64,000 nt of DNA from Polaromonas sp. GTDB taxonomy: Bacteria; Pseudomonadota; Gammaproteobacteria; Burkholderiales; Burkholderiaceae_C. A model generated the notes under the pieces. The model made no database searches. It worked only from the letters and a program-made list of their open reading frames with translations, and was not told where the DNA came from. The stretch lies in the NCBI RefSeq assembly GCF_010365105.1, contig NZ_JAAFGZ010000002.1, positions 62,001 to 126,000 of the forward strand, read 5' to 3'. How positions within the stretch are numbered: position 1 is the first letter of the stretch; every line of letters begins with the position of its first letter. Made by a program: the position numbers and the translations under genes. Of the stretch, positions 8,377 to 16,892 are shown in pieces.

Positions 8377-9533
8377 ATCAGCAGCTCTGGCAGCCTGGAC
8401 AGGCTGGCCAGATTGTGCGCAGGCATGAAACGGGTGACATGTTGCGCCGCCAGGGCCATCGCCGCCGACTGGGGTACCTCTACTGTGGGGTGCAGCCAGC
8501 AGACGCGGGCACCGCGCGCCCGGACCTGCGCCAGCACCTCGGCCAAGGCTTCAGGCTCGTCGGTGTCGTAGCCGTCACTGAACACCATGAACAGGTCGCC
8601 TCGTGACAAGGAGCGTGCCAGATGCTGGTGCAGCGCCTCGTGCAGGCAACTGGCAATGCGGGTGCCGCCGCCAAAGCCGAAGGTGACCGCATTGACCTTT
8701 TCCTGCACCCGTTCGCTGCGCCGCTTCAGCAGCGGAGTGACTTCGGCCAGCCGGGTGTGGAACACAAAAGCCCGCGCATCCATGACCTCGACCAGGGCCC
8801 GGCTCAGGCGCAGAAAAAATTGCGCATGCACTTCCATCGACCGACTCACGTCCACCAGCACCACCACGCGTGGCTGCCGCCGTTTGCGGCGCACATGGTG
8901 CAGTTTGACCAGTTCGCCGCCAGTGGCCAGCGCCGCCCGCAGGGAACGTCGCACGTGAATGACGCCACTGGTGCGGTGGCTTTGCAGCCGGCGCAGCAAC
9001 TGTTGGCGCAGCCGGCGCTTGAGGGCTTCCACCAGTGGCTCGAAGCGGTCCATGTCACCGGGCATCCAGTCGGCAAAATCGCGCTGATCCAGCGGTGCCG
9101 TTCGGGCCGCACCGCCCTGTGCGTGCGGCGGGGCATCGCTGGCTTCGGCATCACCCGAGCCCTCTTGCTCGGCCATGCCTTCAGTCGGCTTGACCTGACC
9201 GGGTGGTGTGTTGCCCTGCTCGCCGTGCATCTGCTGCACCAACTCGGGCAGCGTGCGCCCGCGCCGTGTCAGCCCCGAGCTACGGGTCGAGGCCCTGACC
9301 TTGTGCGGAAACCAGAACGCCTGGTGCAGTTCCGGGTATTTAAGCCACTGCTTGTGGCTGCCCGAGGCGATGCTGCGCCACAGCGCCTCGACCCGCCCCC
9401 ACTGCGACAGTGGCAGGGCAGCGGCAGCGCGCACCATCAGCTCAAGCTCGGCGTAGCCCAGTGCAAAACCGTGGTCGCGCAAGTAGTGGGCGAACTCGCC
9501 CAGACGTTCGCGCGGATCGGTGGCCTTCATCAT
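8373..9533 (-). CDS. coxE: CoxE-like VWA-domain maturation protein
   Basis: A 386-residue protein with a von Willebrand A domain. The MIDAS-type metal site is visible as VVLVDVSRSME (DxSxS), followed by the FGGGTRIASCL Thr site and VFSDGYDTDEPE. CoxE acts with the AAA+ ATPase CoxD in assembling the copper-sulfur-molybdenum active site of CO dehydrogenase. It follows coxD by 10 nt and overlaps the mocA-like gene. A charged, low-complexity linker precedes the VWA domain. Confidence 0.9.
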   Translation of the reverse strand: MMKATDPRERLGEFAHYLRDHGFALGYAELELMVRAAAALPLSQWGRVEALWRSIASGSHKQWLKYPELHQAFWFPHKVRASTRSSGLTRRGRTLPELVQQMHGEQGNTPPGQVKPTEGMAEQEGSGDAEASDAPPHAQGGAARTAPLDQRDFADWMPGDMDRFEPLVEALKRRLRQQLLRRLQSHRTSGVIHVRRSLRAALATGGELVKLHHVRRKRRQPRVVVLVDVSRSMEVHAQFFLRLSRALVEVMDARAFVFHTRLAEVTPLLKRRSERVQEKVNAVTFGFGGGTRIASCLHEALHQHLARSLSRGDLFMVFSDGYDTDEPEALAEVLAQVRARGARVCWLHPTVEVPQSAAMALAAQHVTRFMPAHNLASLSRLPELLM

Positions 9534-9543
9534 CCATAACCCT

Positions 9544-10479
9544 TCACTTCATGGCACCGGCCACGCCCACATCCTGCGCAATGCGCGGGCCGTCAACCAG
9601 CTTGCCCACACGCTCCGCCGTCACCTGCCAGCGGTCGTTGCGAGTCTTGAGCAGCGCCGCCAGCGTCGGCACCAGCACCATGTGGTCAACCGGGAGCTCG
9701 CCGTGGCCCAAGTGAAACAGCACGCGCACCCAGTCCAGGGTTTCTGCAATGCCCGGCACCTTGTCCAGGTCTTCCCGGCGCAAGCGCTGCACGAACGCCA
9801 CCGCTTCCTCGACGAGCCGGCTAGCGGCCTCGGGCACCAGCGTACGAACAATCTGCGTTTCGCGCGCCAGTGATGGGTAATCCAGGTAATGAAACAGACA
9901 ACGCCGACGCAGCGCATCCGACAGGTCGCGAGTGCCATTGCTGGTCAGAATCACCAGCGGTTTGCTCAAGGCCTTGAGCGTGCCGATCTCTGGGATGCTC
10001 ACCTGGTGTTCCGACAGCACCTCCAGCAGGAATGCTTCAAAGGCCTCATCCGCGCGGTCGATTTCATCGATCAGCAAGACACAGGGCGTTGGCGAACGAA
10101 TCGCCTGGAGCAGGGGGCGCTGCAGCAAGAAGTCTTCGGAAAAAAGGTTGTCGCGCAGCGCAGCCCGGTCGGCCTGCCCGGCTTCTGCAAGGCGAATCTC
10201 CAGCAGCTGGCGGCTGTAGTTCCACTCATAGACGGCCTGGCTCAGGTCCAGCCCTTCGTAGCACTGCAAGCGCAGCAGCGGGCGACCCAGCGCCCGCGCA
10301 CAGGCGCCGGCCACGGCCGTCTTGCCGACGCCGGCTGCGCCCTCCAGCAACAGGGGCCGCTCCAGCGTCAGCCCCATCCAGATCAGGCTGGCCAGGTCCT
10401 CGTCAGCAATGTAGCCAGCCTTGAACAGGCGCTCTCGCAAGCCGTTCGGCGTGGGCGGCGTATCAGCGGTTGGCGACAT
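9544..10479 (-). CDS. coxD: CoxD-like MoxR-type AAA+ ATPase
   Basis: A 311-residue AAA+ protein. Walker A is GAAGVGKTAVA, Walker B is CVLLIDEIDRADEAFEAF, and sensor 1 is VILTSNGTRDLSDALRRR, where the family expects N-x-T-R. CoxD is a membrane-associated chaperone needed to insert sulfur and copper into the MoCD site. I take the ATG at 10479, 14 nt past the coxG stop; the track start at 10545 would overlap coxG by about 50 nt and adds an unrelated leader. Confidence 0.92.
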   Translation of the reverse strand: MSPTADTPPTPNGLRERLFKAGYIADEDLASLIWMGLTLERPLLLEGAAGVGKTAVAGACARALGRPLLRLQCYEGLDLSQAVYEWNYSRQLLEIRLAEAGQADRAALRDNLFSEDFLLQRPLLQAIRSPTPCVLLIDEIDRADEAFEAFLLEVLSEHQVSIPEIGTLKALSKPLVILTSNGTRDLSDALRRRCLFHYLDYPSLARETQIVRTLVPEAASRLVEEAVAFVQRLRREDLDKVPGIAETLDWVRVLFHLGHGELPVDHMVLVPTLAALLKTRNDRWQVTAERVGKLVDGPRIAQDVGVAGAMK

Positions 10480-10493
10480 GGTGCGAAGCCAGC

Positions 10494-11108
10494 TCAGGCT
10501 TTGCGGCCGAACAGGTCCGCAAAGAACTTCTTGATCATGACCCACACAAAGGCCAGCGCGTTGAATTCCTTGGCCACGACCGGAGCCGCCGGTGCCGCCA
10601 CCGGCGCGGCATCTTCTGCACCCGCTGCGGCAGGAGCGACTGGGGCAGGCCCTTGCAGCGCTTGCGCTTTTTGCGAAAAGACCTCGGCAAACTGCAACAG
10701 AATCATGTCGGACACGGAGGTCATCATGCGTCCGCCAAACTGGGCAAACTTGCCATTGACAATCACCTCGGCATGGCCCTCCAGCGTGCTGTGGCCATTC
10801 TCGGCGGGTACCAGGACGGCGGTCAGCGCCATCGATGCAGAAGACCCGCTCTTGTCGGCCCCTTTTCCCAGCATCTTCAGGGTGCGTGTCACCGGGTCCA
10901 GCGTCAAAATTTCAATGGTGCCGGCAAAGGCGGCCACTGCAGGCCCGACCTTGACCCGGACACTGCCCTTGTAGTGGGTGGCATCCACGTCTTCGGTGAT
11001 CTGTGCGCCCGGCATGCAGGTCGCGAGTTCATGCATGTTGGACAGCACGGCCCAGCTGGACTCCAGGCCAGCGGCCACGGGGTATTTTTTATCGAGAACG
11101 ACTTCCAT
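10494..11108 (-). CDS. coxG: CoxG, CO dehydrogenase subunit G (START-like fold)
   Basis: A 204-residue SRPBCC/START-like protein. The N-terminal block ends with ELATCMPGAQITEDVD and continues YKGSVRVKVGPAVAAFAGTIEI, both typical of CoxG. An Ala/Pro-rich linker (about residues 145-180) leads to an amphipathic tail (FVWVMIKKFFADLFGRKA) that likely binds the membrane. CoxG links CO dehydrogenase to the membrane and its quinone pool. AAGGAA precedes the ATG; it lies 15 nt after coxL. Confidence 0.92.
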   Translation of the reverse strand: MEVVLDKKYPVAAGLESSWAVLSNMHELATCMPGAQITEDVDATHYKGSVRVKVGPAVAAFAGTIEILTLDPVTRTLKMLGKGADKSGSSASMALTAVLVPAENGHSTLEGHAEVIVNGKFAQFGGRMMTSVSDMILLQFAEVFSQKAQALQGPAPVAPAAAGAEDAAPVAAPAAPVVAKEFNALAFVWVMIKKFFADLFGRKA

Positions 11109-11123
11109 GAATTCCTTTGCGGG

Positions 11124-13526
11124 TCAGCTGGCAAGGCCAACGGCTTTGAGTTGTTGCCAGACGCGGTAAGAGGTGTGCGGCATGTTGAAGTGGGTCACAC
11201 CCAGGTGTGCAAATGCATCCACCATGGCGCTGGTAAACGTCGGGATGCTGCCCACGTGGGGCGATTCGGCGACACCCTTGGCACCCAGCGGGTGGTGCGG
11301 TGACGGGGTGACGGTGTAGTCGGTTTCCCATTTGGGTGTTTCAACCGCAGTAGGCAGGAAGTAGTCCATCAGCGTGTTGCCCTGGATATTGCCTTGCTTG
11401 TCAAATGACAGCAATTGCCCCATTGCAACGGCAAAACCTTCCGTCAAGCCACCATGAATCTGGCCTTCGATGATCATCGGGTTGATGCGGGTTCCGCAGT
11501 CATCAAGCGCATAAAAGCGGCGAATCTTGGTTTCACCCGTGCCCTTGTCGATGTCCACCACGCACAGGTAAGCGCCAAACGGGAACGTGAAATTGGGCGG
11601 GTCGTAGTAATGCACGGCCTCCAGTCCCGGTTCCAGTCCCTCGGGCGGCTGGTTGTAGGCGGCCCAGGCGATGTCCTTCATGGTTTTGAATTTGTCGTCG
11701 TTGCCGCGCAGCTTGAAACGGTCAATTTCCCATTCAAGATCGGCTTCGCTCACCTCCAGCAGGTGGGCCGCAATTTTCTTGGCTTTCGCGTGAATCTTGC
11801 GCGCTGCCATGGCAATGGCTGCACCCGCTACCGGTGTCGAGCGGGACCCGTAGGTGCCCAAACCATAAGGGGCCGTGTGGGTGTCGCCCTCTTCGACCTG
11901 GATCACTTCGGAGGAAATGCCCAACTCGGTGGCAATGATCTGCGCATAGGTGGTCTGGTGACCTTGGCCCTGCGAGATGGTGCCCATGCGCGCGATGGCG
12001 CTGCCGGTTGGGTGCACGCGAATCTCGCACGAGTCGAACATGCCGACCCCCAGAATGTCGCAAATCTTGCTGGGGCCGGCACCCACCACCTCGGTGAAGG
12101 TGACCAGGCCAATGCCCATCAAGGTGGGGCAGTCCGGGTCCGCGCGCTTGATCGCCTGCTCGGCGCGCAAACCCTTGTAGTCCACGGCGTTCAGCACCTT
12201 GTCCATGGCGGTCTGGTAGTCCCCGGAGTCGTACTCAAAGCCGAACGCCGAGGTGTAGGGGAATTGTTCACGCTTGATGAAGTTCTTGGACCGGATCTCG
12301 GCCTTGTCCATGCCCAGCTTTTGCGCCAGCACGTCGACCATGCGCTCCACCAGATAAACCGCCTCGGTGACGCGGAAGGAGCAGCGGTAAGACACGCCAC
12401 CCGGCGCCTTGTTGGTGTAGACCCCATCGACCCGGCAGTAGGCGCTGGGAATGTCATAGCTGCCGGACACGATATGGAACATGCCGGCGGGGAACTTGGT
12501 CGGGTCGGCACAGGCGTCAAAAGCGCCGTGGTCGGCGATCACATTGGTGCGCAGCGCCAGAATCTTGCCGTCGGCGGTGGCGGCCAGCTCCCCGGTCATG
12601 TGGTAGTCCCGGGCAAACGCCGTGCTGGAGAGGTTCTCGATCCGGTCCTCAATCCACTTGACCGGTTTGCCCAGCACGATGCTGGCGACGATGGCGCACA
12701 CATAGCCGGGGTAGATGCCCACTTTGTTGCCAAAACCGCCGCCAATATCGGGCGAAATGATGCGAACCTTGGACTCCGGAATACCCGACAGCATCGACAC
12801 CACGGTACGCACCACGTGCGGCGCCTGGCTGGTGATGTAGGTGGTGAGTTCACCGCGAATCGGATCGAACGAGGCCACGCAGCCGCAGGTCTCCAGCGGG
12901 CACGGGTGCACGCGCGGGTAATGCATGTCCTGCTTGACCGTGATGGGTGCGCTGGCAAAGGCAGCGTCGGTCGCTTCCTTGTCGCCGGCATCCCAGGTAA
13001 AGATATGGTTGTGGTGGTAGCGCTTGCCATGCGCGCCTTCGGTTTTGCCCACCAGGTCTTCCCGGATCACCGGGGCATCGGGTTTCAGGGCCTCGAACGG
13101 GTCAATCACCACCGGCAGTTCTTCGTACTCAACTTCTACCGCCTCCACGCCATCGGCGGCGGCGTAGCGGTCAGTGGCGATCACCACGGCCACTTCCTGC
13201 ATTTGAAAGTGAACTTTACCGTCTGCCAGCACGGCTGCCACGTCACCGGCCAGTGTGGGCATCCAGTGCAGTTTGAGGGGTTTGAGGTCTTCCGCAGTCA
13301 GCACGGCAATGACGCCGGGGACCTTCAGCGCCTCTTCCTTGTTGATGCGAAGAATGCGGGCGTGGGCCACCGGCGAGCGCACGATGTCCATGTGCAGCAT
13401 CTCGGGTAGCTTGATGTCATCCACATAGTTGCCCTTGCCCTGGATGAAGCGCGCATCCTCCTTGCGCAGGCGGGACTCGCCCATGCCCATCAGGGCCTTT
13501 TCACGATCACTCATTGGTGCGTTCAT
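11124..13526 (-). CDS. coxL: Aerobic CO dehydrogenase large (molybdenum-copper) subunit, form I
   Basis: An 800-residue catalytic subunit that oxidises CO with water to CO2. The active-site loop reads GGVSYRCSFR, with the Cu-ligating cysteine at about residue 382; this is the form I pattern AYXCSFR with Ala replaced by Ser, and not the form II AYRGAGR. IGGGFGNK (about 261) and GAKGVAES, with the catalytic Glu near 754, bind and serve the molybdopterin cytosine dinucleotide. AAGGAG precedes the ATG. It partners with coxM and coxS directly upstream. Confidence 0.96.
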   Translation of the reverse strand: MNAPMSDREKALMGMGESRLRKEDARFIQGKGNYVDDIKLPEMLHMDIVRSPVAHARILRINKEEALKVPGVIAVLTAEDLKPLKLHWMPTLAGDVAAVLADGKVHFQMQEVAVVIATDRYAAADGVEAVEVEYEELPVVIDPFEALKPDAPVIREDLVGKTEGAHGKRYHHNHIFTWDAGDKEATDAAFASAPITVKQDMHYPRVHPCPLETCGCVASFDPIRGELTTYITSQAPHVVRTVVSMLSGIPESKVRIISPDIGGGFGNKVGIYPGYVCAIVASIVLGKPVKWIEDRIENLSSTAFARDYHMTGELAATADGKILALRTNVIADHGAFDACADPTKFPAGMFHIVSGSYDIPSAYCRVDGVYTNKAPGGVSYRCSFRVTEAVYLVERMVDVLAQKLGMDKAEIRSKNFIKREQFPYTSAFGFEYDSGDYQTAMDKVLNAVDYKGLRAEQAIKRADPDCPTLMGIGLVTFTEVVGAGPSKICDILGVGMFDSCEIRVHPTGSAIARMGTISQGQGHQTTYAQIIATELGISSEVIQVEEGDTHTAPYGLGTYGSRSTPVAGAAIAMAARKIHAKAKKIAAHLLEVSEADLEWEIDRFKLRGNDDKFKTMKDIAWAAYNQPPEGLEPGLEAVHYYDPPNFTFPFGAYLCVVDIDKGTGETKIRRFYALDDCGTRINPMIIEGQIHGGLTEGFAVAMGQLLSFDKQGNIQGNTLMDYFLPTAVETPKWETDYTVTPSPHHPLGAKGVAESPHVGSIPTFTSAMVDAFAHLGVTHFNMPHTSYRVWQQLKAVGLAS

Positions 13527-13551
13527 GCATGTCTCCTTATGGGGCTGCCGC

Positions 13552-14040
13552 TTAAGCGGCGACGGTATTTTTCTGCAAGGTGTTGGCTGCGTGCAGCACG
13601 GCCTTGACGATGTTCTGGTAACCGGTGCAGCGGCACAGATTGCCCGCCATTCCGATGCGCACTTCTTCTTCCGTGGGCGTCGGGTTGTCTTGCAGAAAAC
13701 GGTAGGCGCGCATCAGCATGCCGGGCGTACAGAAGCCGCACTGCAAACCGTGTTCCTTGTAGAAGCCCTCCTGCACCGCATGCAGCACGCCGGCATGGGC
13801 CAGGCCTTCGACGGTCTTGACGTCGCTGCCATCGCACTGGACGGCCAGGTGGGTGCAGGACTTGACCGATTGCCCGTCAATATCCACCGTGCAAGCGCCG
13901 CAGTGGCTGGTCTCGCAGCCGATGTGGGCGCCGGTCAGATTCATCTTTTCGCGCAGAAAGTGCACCAGCAGGGTACGCGGCTCGACCGCCTCTTCCACCT
14001 GGCGGCCGTTGAGGGTCATTGAAACCAGTGTCTTGCTCAT
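13552..14040 (-). CDS. coxS: CO dehydrogenase small [2Fe-2S] subunit
   Basis: A 162-residue protein carrying two [2Fe-2S] clusters. The plant-ferredoxin-type cluster uses C42, C47, C50 and C62 ([10 protein letters not shown]). The second uses C101, C104, C136 and C138 (CGFCTPGM and [10 protein letters not shown]). It passes electrons from the Mo-Cu site to FAD in CoxM. AAGGAG precedes the ATG. Gene order coxM-coxS-coxL matches known form I clusters. Confidence 0.96.
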   Translation of the reverse strand: MSKTLVSMTLNGRQVEEAVEPRTLLVHFLREKMNLTGAHIGCETSHCGACTVDIDGQSVKSCTHLAVQCDGSDVKTVEGLAHAGVLHAVQEGFYKEHGLQCGFCTPGMLMRAYRFLQDNPTPTEEEVRIGMAGNLCRCTGYQNIVKAVLHAANTLQKNTVAA

Positions 14041-14070
14041 CGAATGTCTCCTTCTTTGTTTTGTTTCAGC

Positions 14071-14934
14071 TCAGGCGCAGCGGCTGGCCGCCGTGCGGAT
14101 CGCCCGTTTGACCATCTCGGAGGCCATGGCGGTCTTGTACTCAATGTCGCCGCGCAGGTCTTCGGCGGGGTCGCACACGTCGCGCACCGCTTGCGCCGCA
14201 GCCGCCAGCGTGGTGTCATTCACGGGTTGGCCCATCAGTGCTGACTCTGCCGCGCTAGCCCGCAGCGCGGTCGGTGCCACATTGGTCAGGCCGATGCTGA
14301 TGTGCGTCACCACGCCCCCGTCCATGCGCAGCATTACCGCCGCACCGGCAGTGGCCCAGTCGCCGGTCTTGCGTTTGAGTTTTTGGTAGGCATAACCGGT
14401 GCCCGGATGAAACGGCGCCACCAGAATGGCCGTGAGGATTTCGTTCTCGGCGAGCGCGGTCATGTAGGTGCCATGGAAGAAGTCCACCGCCAGCACCTGG
14501 CGTTCGCCGGAGGGGCCTTGCAAGACAAATGTGGCATCCAGCGCCATCGCGATGGCCGGATGGTCGTTGCCCGGATCGCCGTGCGCAATATCGCCGCCAA
14601 TGGTGCCGCGGTTGCGCACCTGTGGGTCGGCAATCAGCAGCGCCGCTTCGGGCAGCAAAGGCAGCCGTTCCTGCAGCAACTTCGAGGTGATCAGTTCGCT
14701 CTCGGTGGTCATCGCGCCGATGCGGATCAGGCCGCCTTCTTCGCGGATGCCGCGCAGTTCGGGAATCCGGTTGATGTCGATCAGCGTGCCGGGCTGCGCA
14801 AAGCGCAGTTTCATCATCGGCAGCAGGCTGTGTCCGCCAGCCAGCAGCTTGGCGTCGTCGCCCAGTTCGGTCAGCAGTGAAAGTGCCTCGCCAATGGAGC
14901 GGGGCGCGTGGTACGCAAATGAAGGTGGAATCAC
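14071..14934 (-). CDS. coxM: CO dehydrogenase medium (FAD) subunit
   Basis: A 287-residue flavoprotein. The two FAD motifs are LLAGGHSLLPMMKLR (about 31-45) and TIGGDIAHGDPGND (about 106-119), both diagnostic of CoxM. It takes electrons from CoxS and delivers them to the respiratory chain. It begins with GTG, 8 nt after AGGAG. The 171-nt gap to the rcoM stop should hold the operon promoter. Confidence 0.95.
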   Translation of the reverse strand: MIPPSFAYHAPRSIGEALSLLTELGDDAKLLAGGHSLLPMMKLRFAQPGTLIDINRIPELRGIREEGGLIRIGAMTTESELITSKLLQERLPLLPEAALLIADPQVRNRGTIGGDIAHGDPGNDHPAIAMALDATFVLQGPSGERQVLAVDFFHGTYMTALAENEILTAILVAPFHPGTGYAYQKLKRKTGDWATAGAAVMLRMDGGVVTHISIGLTNVAPTALRASAAESALMGQPVNDTTLAAAAQAVRDVCDPAEDLRGDIEYKTAMASEMVKRAIRTAASRCA

Positions 14935-15105
14935 TTTGTCTCCTGTACGGCCTGATTGACCTTTAGGAGTGTGACTCTAGTGCCGGCCGATTCGGATGGG
15001 GAAGCTAAACAACCAACCGTCGCTCAGGCTGCACGAATGGCAGCCGCACTGCACGGAGGATCAGAAAAAGCATGTTCACTCATCAGCCAGCGTCAGCCCG
15101 ATCCG
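14935..15105 (-). promoter_or_regulatory. Probable cox operon promoter region
   Basis: This is the only sizeable gap upstream of coxM and lies between rcoM and the operon. It carries the AGGAG ribosome site for coxM and a locally AT-rich stretch (TTGGTTGTTTAGCTTCC on the minus strand). I could not place a convincing -35/-10 pair or a clear RcoM operator. Confidence 0.5.
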
Positions 15106-15918
15106 TCAGCTTTTGGCGTAGGCGGAGGCCGTGTCCGTCAGCCCGAGCTGCTCCATCAGCAGGGGCGCGCTAGCTCGCGACACTGGAATCTCGACCGGGA
15201 TGGATCCGATCATGTGCAGCGTCATGCGACCGTCGCTGCGCACAATTTCATCAATATGGGACAGGTTGACGATGTAGCTGCGGTGCACCCGCATGAACAG
15301 GTGCGGATCGAGCCGGCTCTCCAGATCCCCAATATTGAGGTTGCAGAACTGACTGCCCTGCGCGGTATGGACCCAGGTGTAGTGCCCCTCGGAGCGGATG
15401 TACGAGACGCTTGGCACATCTACCAGCAACACCCGGTTTTGCTTGATGGTGGGTATCTTGCGCAGTTGCCGCTTGTCGCCGCCCTCACGCGTGCCGGGCG
15501 AACCGGGCGCAGTGCCGGCTTTCGCCTCCTGGCTGACGACCTCGGTAATGTCATAGAAAACCAGGGTGTAGCCTTTGGTCGCGCCCTGTACATCGCCGAT
15601 TTTGGACACCTTGATCAGCAGCATCCGATCCGGAATGTTGATCATCATGGCCATGGGCGGGGCATTGTTCACCGGGCACTCGGCCTGTCCCAGCAGGAAT
15701 CTGACTTTGTGCTGCGCCGACTCGGGATGGAACGACGTCACGATCTTGCCAAAGGGCATCTTGTCCTGCACGGGCAGGCAGCGCCGCGCATAGTCGTTCA
15801 TCCCCATCACGCGCAATTCCAGGTCGAGATTTACCACACCGACGTCAAATCGCTCCAGCAAATAGAGCCATGAACTCGAAGGTGGTGCAGAAAGGGAATC
15901 CATGGGGCAGGTTTTCAT
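15106..15918 (-). CDS. rcoM: RcoM-type CO-sensing heme PAS-LytTR transcriptional regulator
   Basis: A 270-residue one-component regulator. The N-terminal PAS domain keeps all residues known from Burkholderia xenovorans RcoM: a proximal His (His64 in SFHPESAQHKVRFLL), a Cys (Cys81 in AECPV) and a distal Met (Met91 in MAMMINIPDR), corresponding to His74, Cys94 and Met104 there. The C-terminal LytTR domain (residues about 165-262) has FMRVHRSYIVNLSHIDEIVR. RcoM activates cox transcription when CO displaces Met from ferrous heme. The start at 15918 gives the usual family length; 15903 and 16014 are alternatives. It is oriented with the cox operon and divergent from the CoxI-like operon. Confidence 0.93.
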   Translation of the reverse strand: MKTCPMDSLSAPPSSSWLYLLERFDVGVVNLDLELRVMGMNDYARRCLPVQDKMPFGKIVTSFHPESAQHKVRFLLGQAECPVNNAPPMAMMINIPDRMLLIKVSKIGDVQGATKGYTLVFYDITEVVSQEAKAGTAPGSPGTREGGDKRQLRKIPTIKQNRVLLVDVPSVSYIRSEGHYTWVHTAQGSQFCNLNIGDLESRLDPHLFMRVHRSYIVNLSHIDEIVRSDGRMTLHMIGSIPVEIPVSRASAPLLMEQLGLTDTASAYAKS

Positions 15919-16199
15919 CTGATTTGCTAAGTAGTAAGGTTGCAGGCAAATTGTGAGAAGGCAGTTTCGTGCCGGAAAACGGACGCTCATGCAGGTCAGA
16001 CGCGTTTCGTTCATGGGCCCGGCGGTCGCGTGAAACGGCAGTTAGAGTCACTTTCCTGAGCGGCCTTGTTCATGAAAATGACATTCTTCCCAACCTTTGC
16101 AGATTTGACTGAATATTTTGAGGTGACAAGGTCCAGGTTGGCATGGGGTTTCCCCTAGCGCATCATTTTTCATTTGTTGTTGTGAACCGAACGATTGCC
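15919..16199. promoter_or_regulatory. Divergent regulatory region between rcoM and the membrane protein/coxI operon
   Basis: About 280 nt separate two divergent gene starts. It is AT-richer than its surroundings, especially at 16075-16190. Both promoters must lie here. I could not define operators with confidence. Confidence 0.5.
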
Positions 16200-16892
16200 A
16201 TGAACTCACCTTCCCACTGGCTGGCCCGCAGCATCGGCTCCGCCGTCCTGACCCCTTTCGTGCTGGTTGTGCTGGTCGGCGCGACGCTGTGGCTGGCCGG
16301 GCAGACCAGTGCCATTGACGCCGGCAGTCACCCGTCTGCCGTCACCTTCCTCGCGCTCGCCGCCGTCGCTGCGGGCTGCGCCGCTCTGGCTTGGATACGT
16401 CCGCAACGCGCTGGTCTGTCTCCACCGCACGTCATGCTCTCGCTGGGGTTTGGCGGCATGTTGCTGGGCCTGCTCTACGACTATTACAACGCGGGCCCCG
16501 CCCGGCTGGACAGCCTGTGCACCCAGTCCGCGTCGCTGGATTTCGTGGAAAGCATGCAGCTGCACCTTGAGTTTTTGCCCGGCATGCATGCCGGCATGCT
16601 GGCTGGCGGGCTGCTGGCGATCCCCAGCCTGCGGTTGATGCGGGCCGATTGCGGGCGCTACCTGTGCTCGCTCTTCGCCCAGAACCTGATGTGCTCCAGC
16701 TGGATGCTGATCGGCATGACCGTTGGCGCCTTGTGGCTGTCGCGCTGGCAGGTGGCGGCGGGCATCAGCACTTTGCCAGGGATGTTGGGCGGTATGTTCG
16801 TCGGCATGACTTGGGGCATGGTGGTGAGCGTGGCGCTGTACCGTGGTTTCTTTGTCGTGCGCAACCGCGTCCAGATTAAAAAGGTGGCCTGA
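16200..16892 (+). CDS. Integral membrane protein of the CO locus, family unknown
   Basis: About 230 residues with roughly five hydrophobic segments (for example FVLVVLVGATLWLAG, VTFLALAAVAAGCAALAW and MLSLGFGGMLLGLLYDYY). No catalytic or metal motif stands out. An ATG at 16143 is an alternative start with 19 more residues. Its stop overlaps the ATG of the XdhC-like gene (TGATG), so the two are coupled. CoxK and CoxC/CoxH membrane proteins occur in other cox clusters, but I cannot assign it to any of them. Confidence 0.7.
   Translation: MNSPSHWLARSIGSAVLTPFVLVVLVGATLWLAGQTSAIDAGSHPSAVTFLALAAVAAGCAALAWIRPQRAGLSPPHVMLSLGFGGMLLGLLYDYYNAGPARLDSLCTQSASLDFVESMQLHLEFLPGMHAGMLAGGLLAIPSLRLMRADCGRYLCSLFAQNLMCSSWMLIGMTVGALWLSRWQVAAGISTLPGMLGGMFVGMTWGMVVSVALYRGFFVVRNRVQIKKVA

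Noticed and set aside
11415-13409. 664-residue plus-strand ORF opposite coxL
   Set aside because: Antisense shadow; coxL is certain from its motifs and the ORF has biased, His/Arg-rich composition.
14935-15105. RcoM operator (direct TTnnnG repeats) upstream of coxM
   Set aside because: Isolated TTnnnG matches exist but not with a regular spacing I would trust; the motif is short and frequent.
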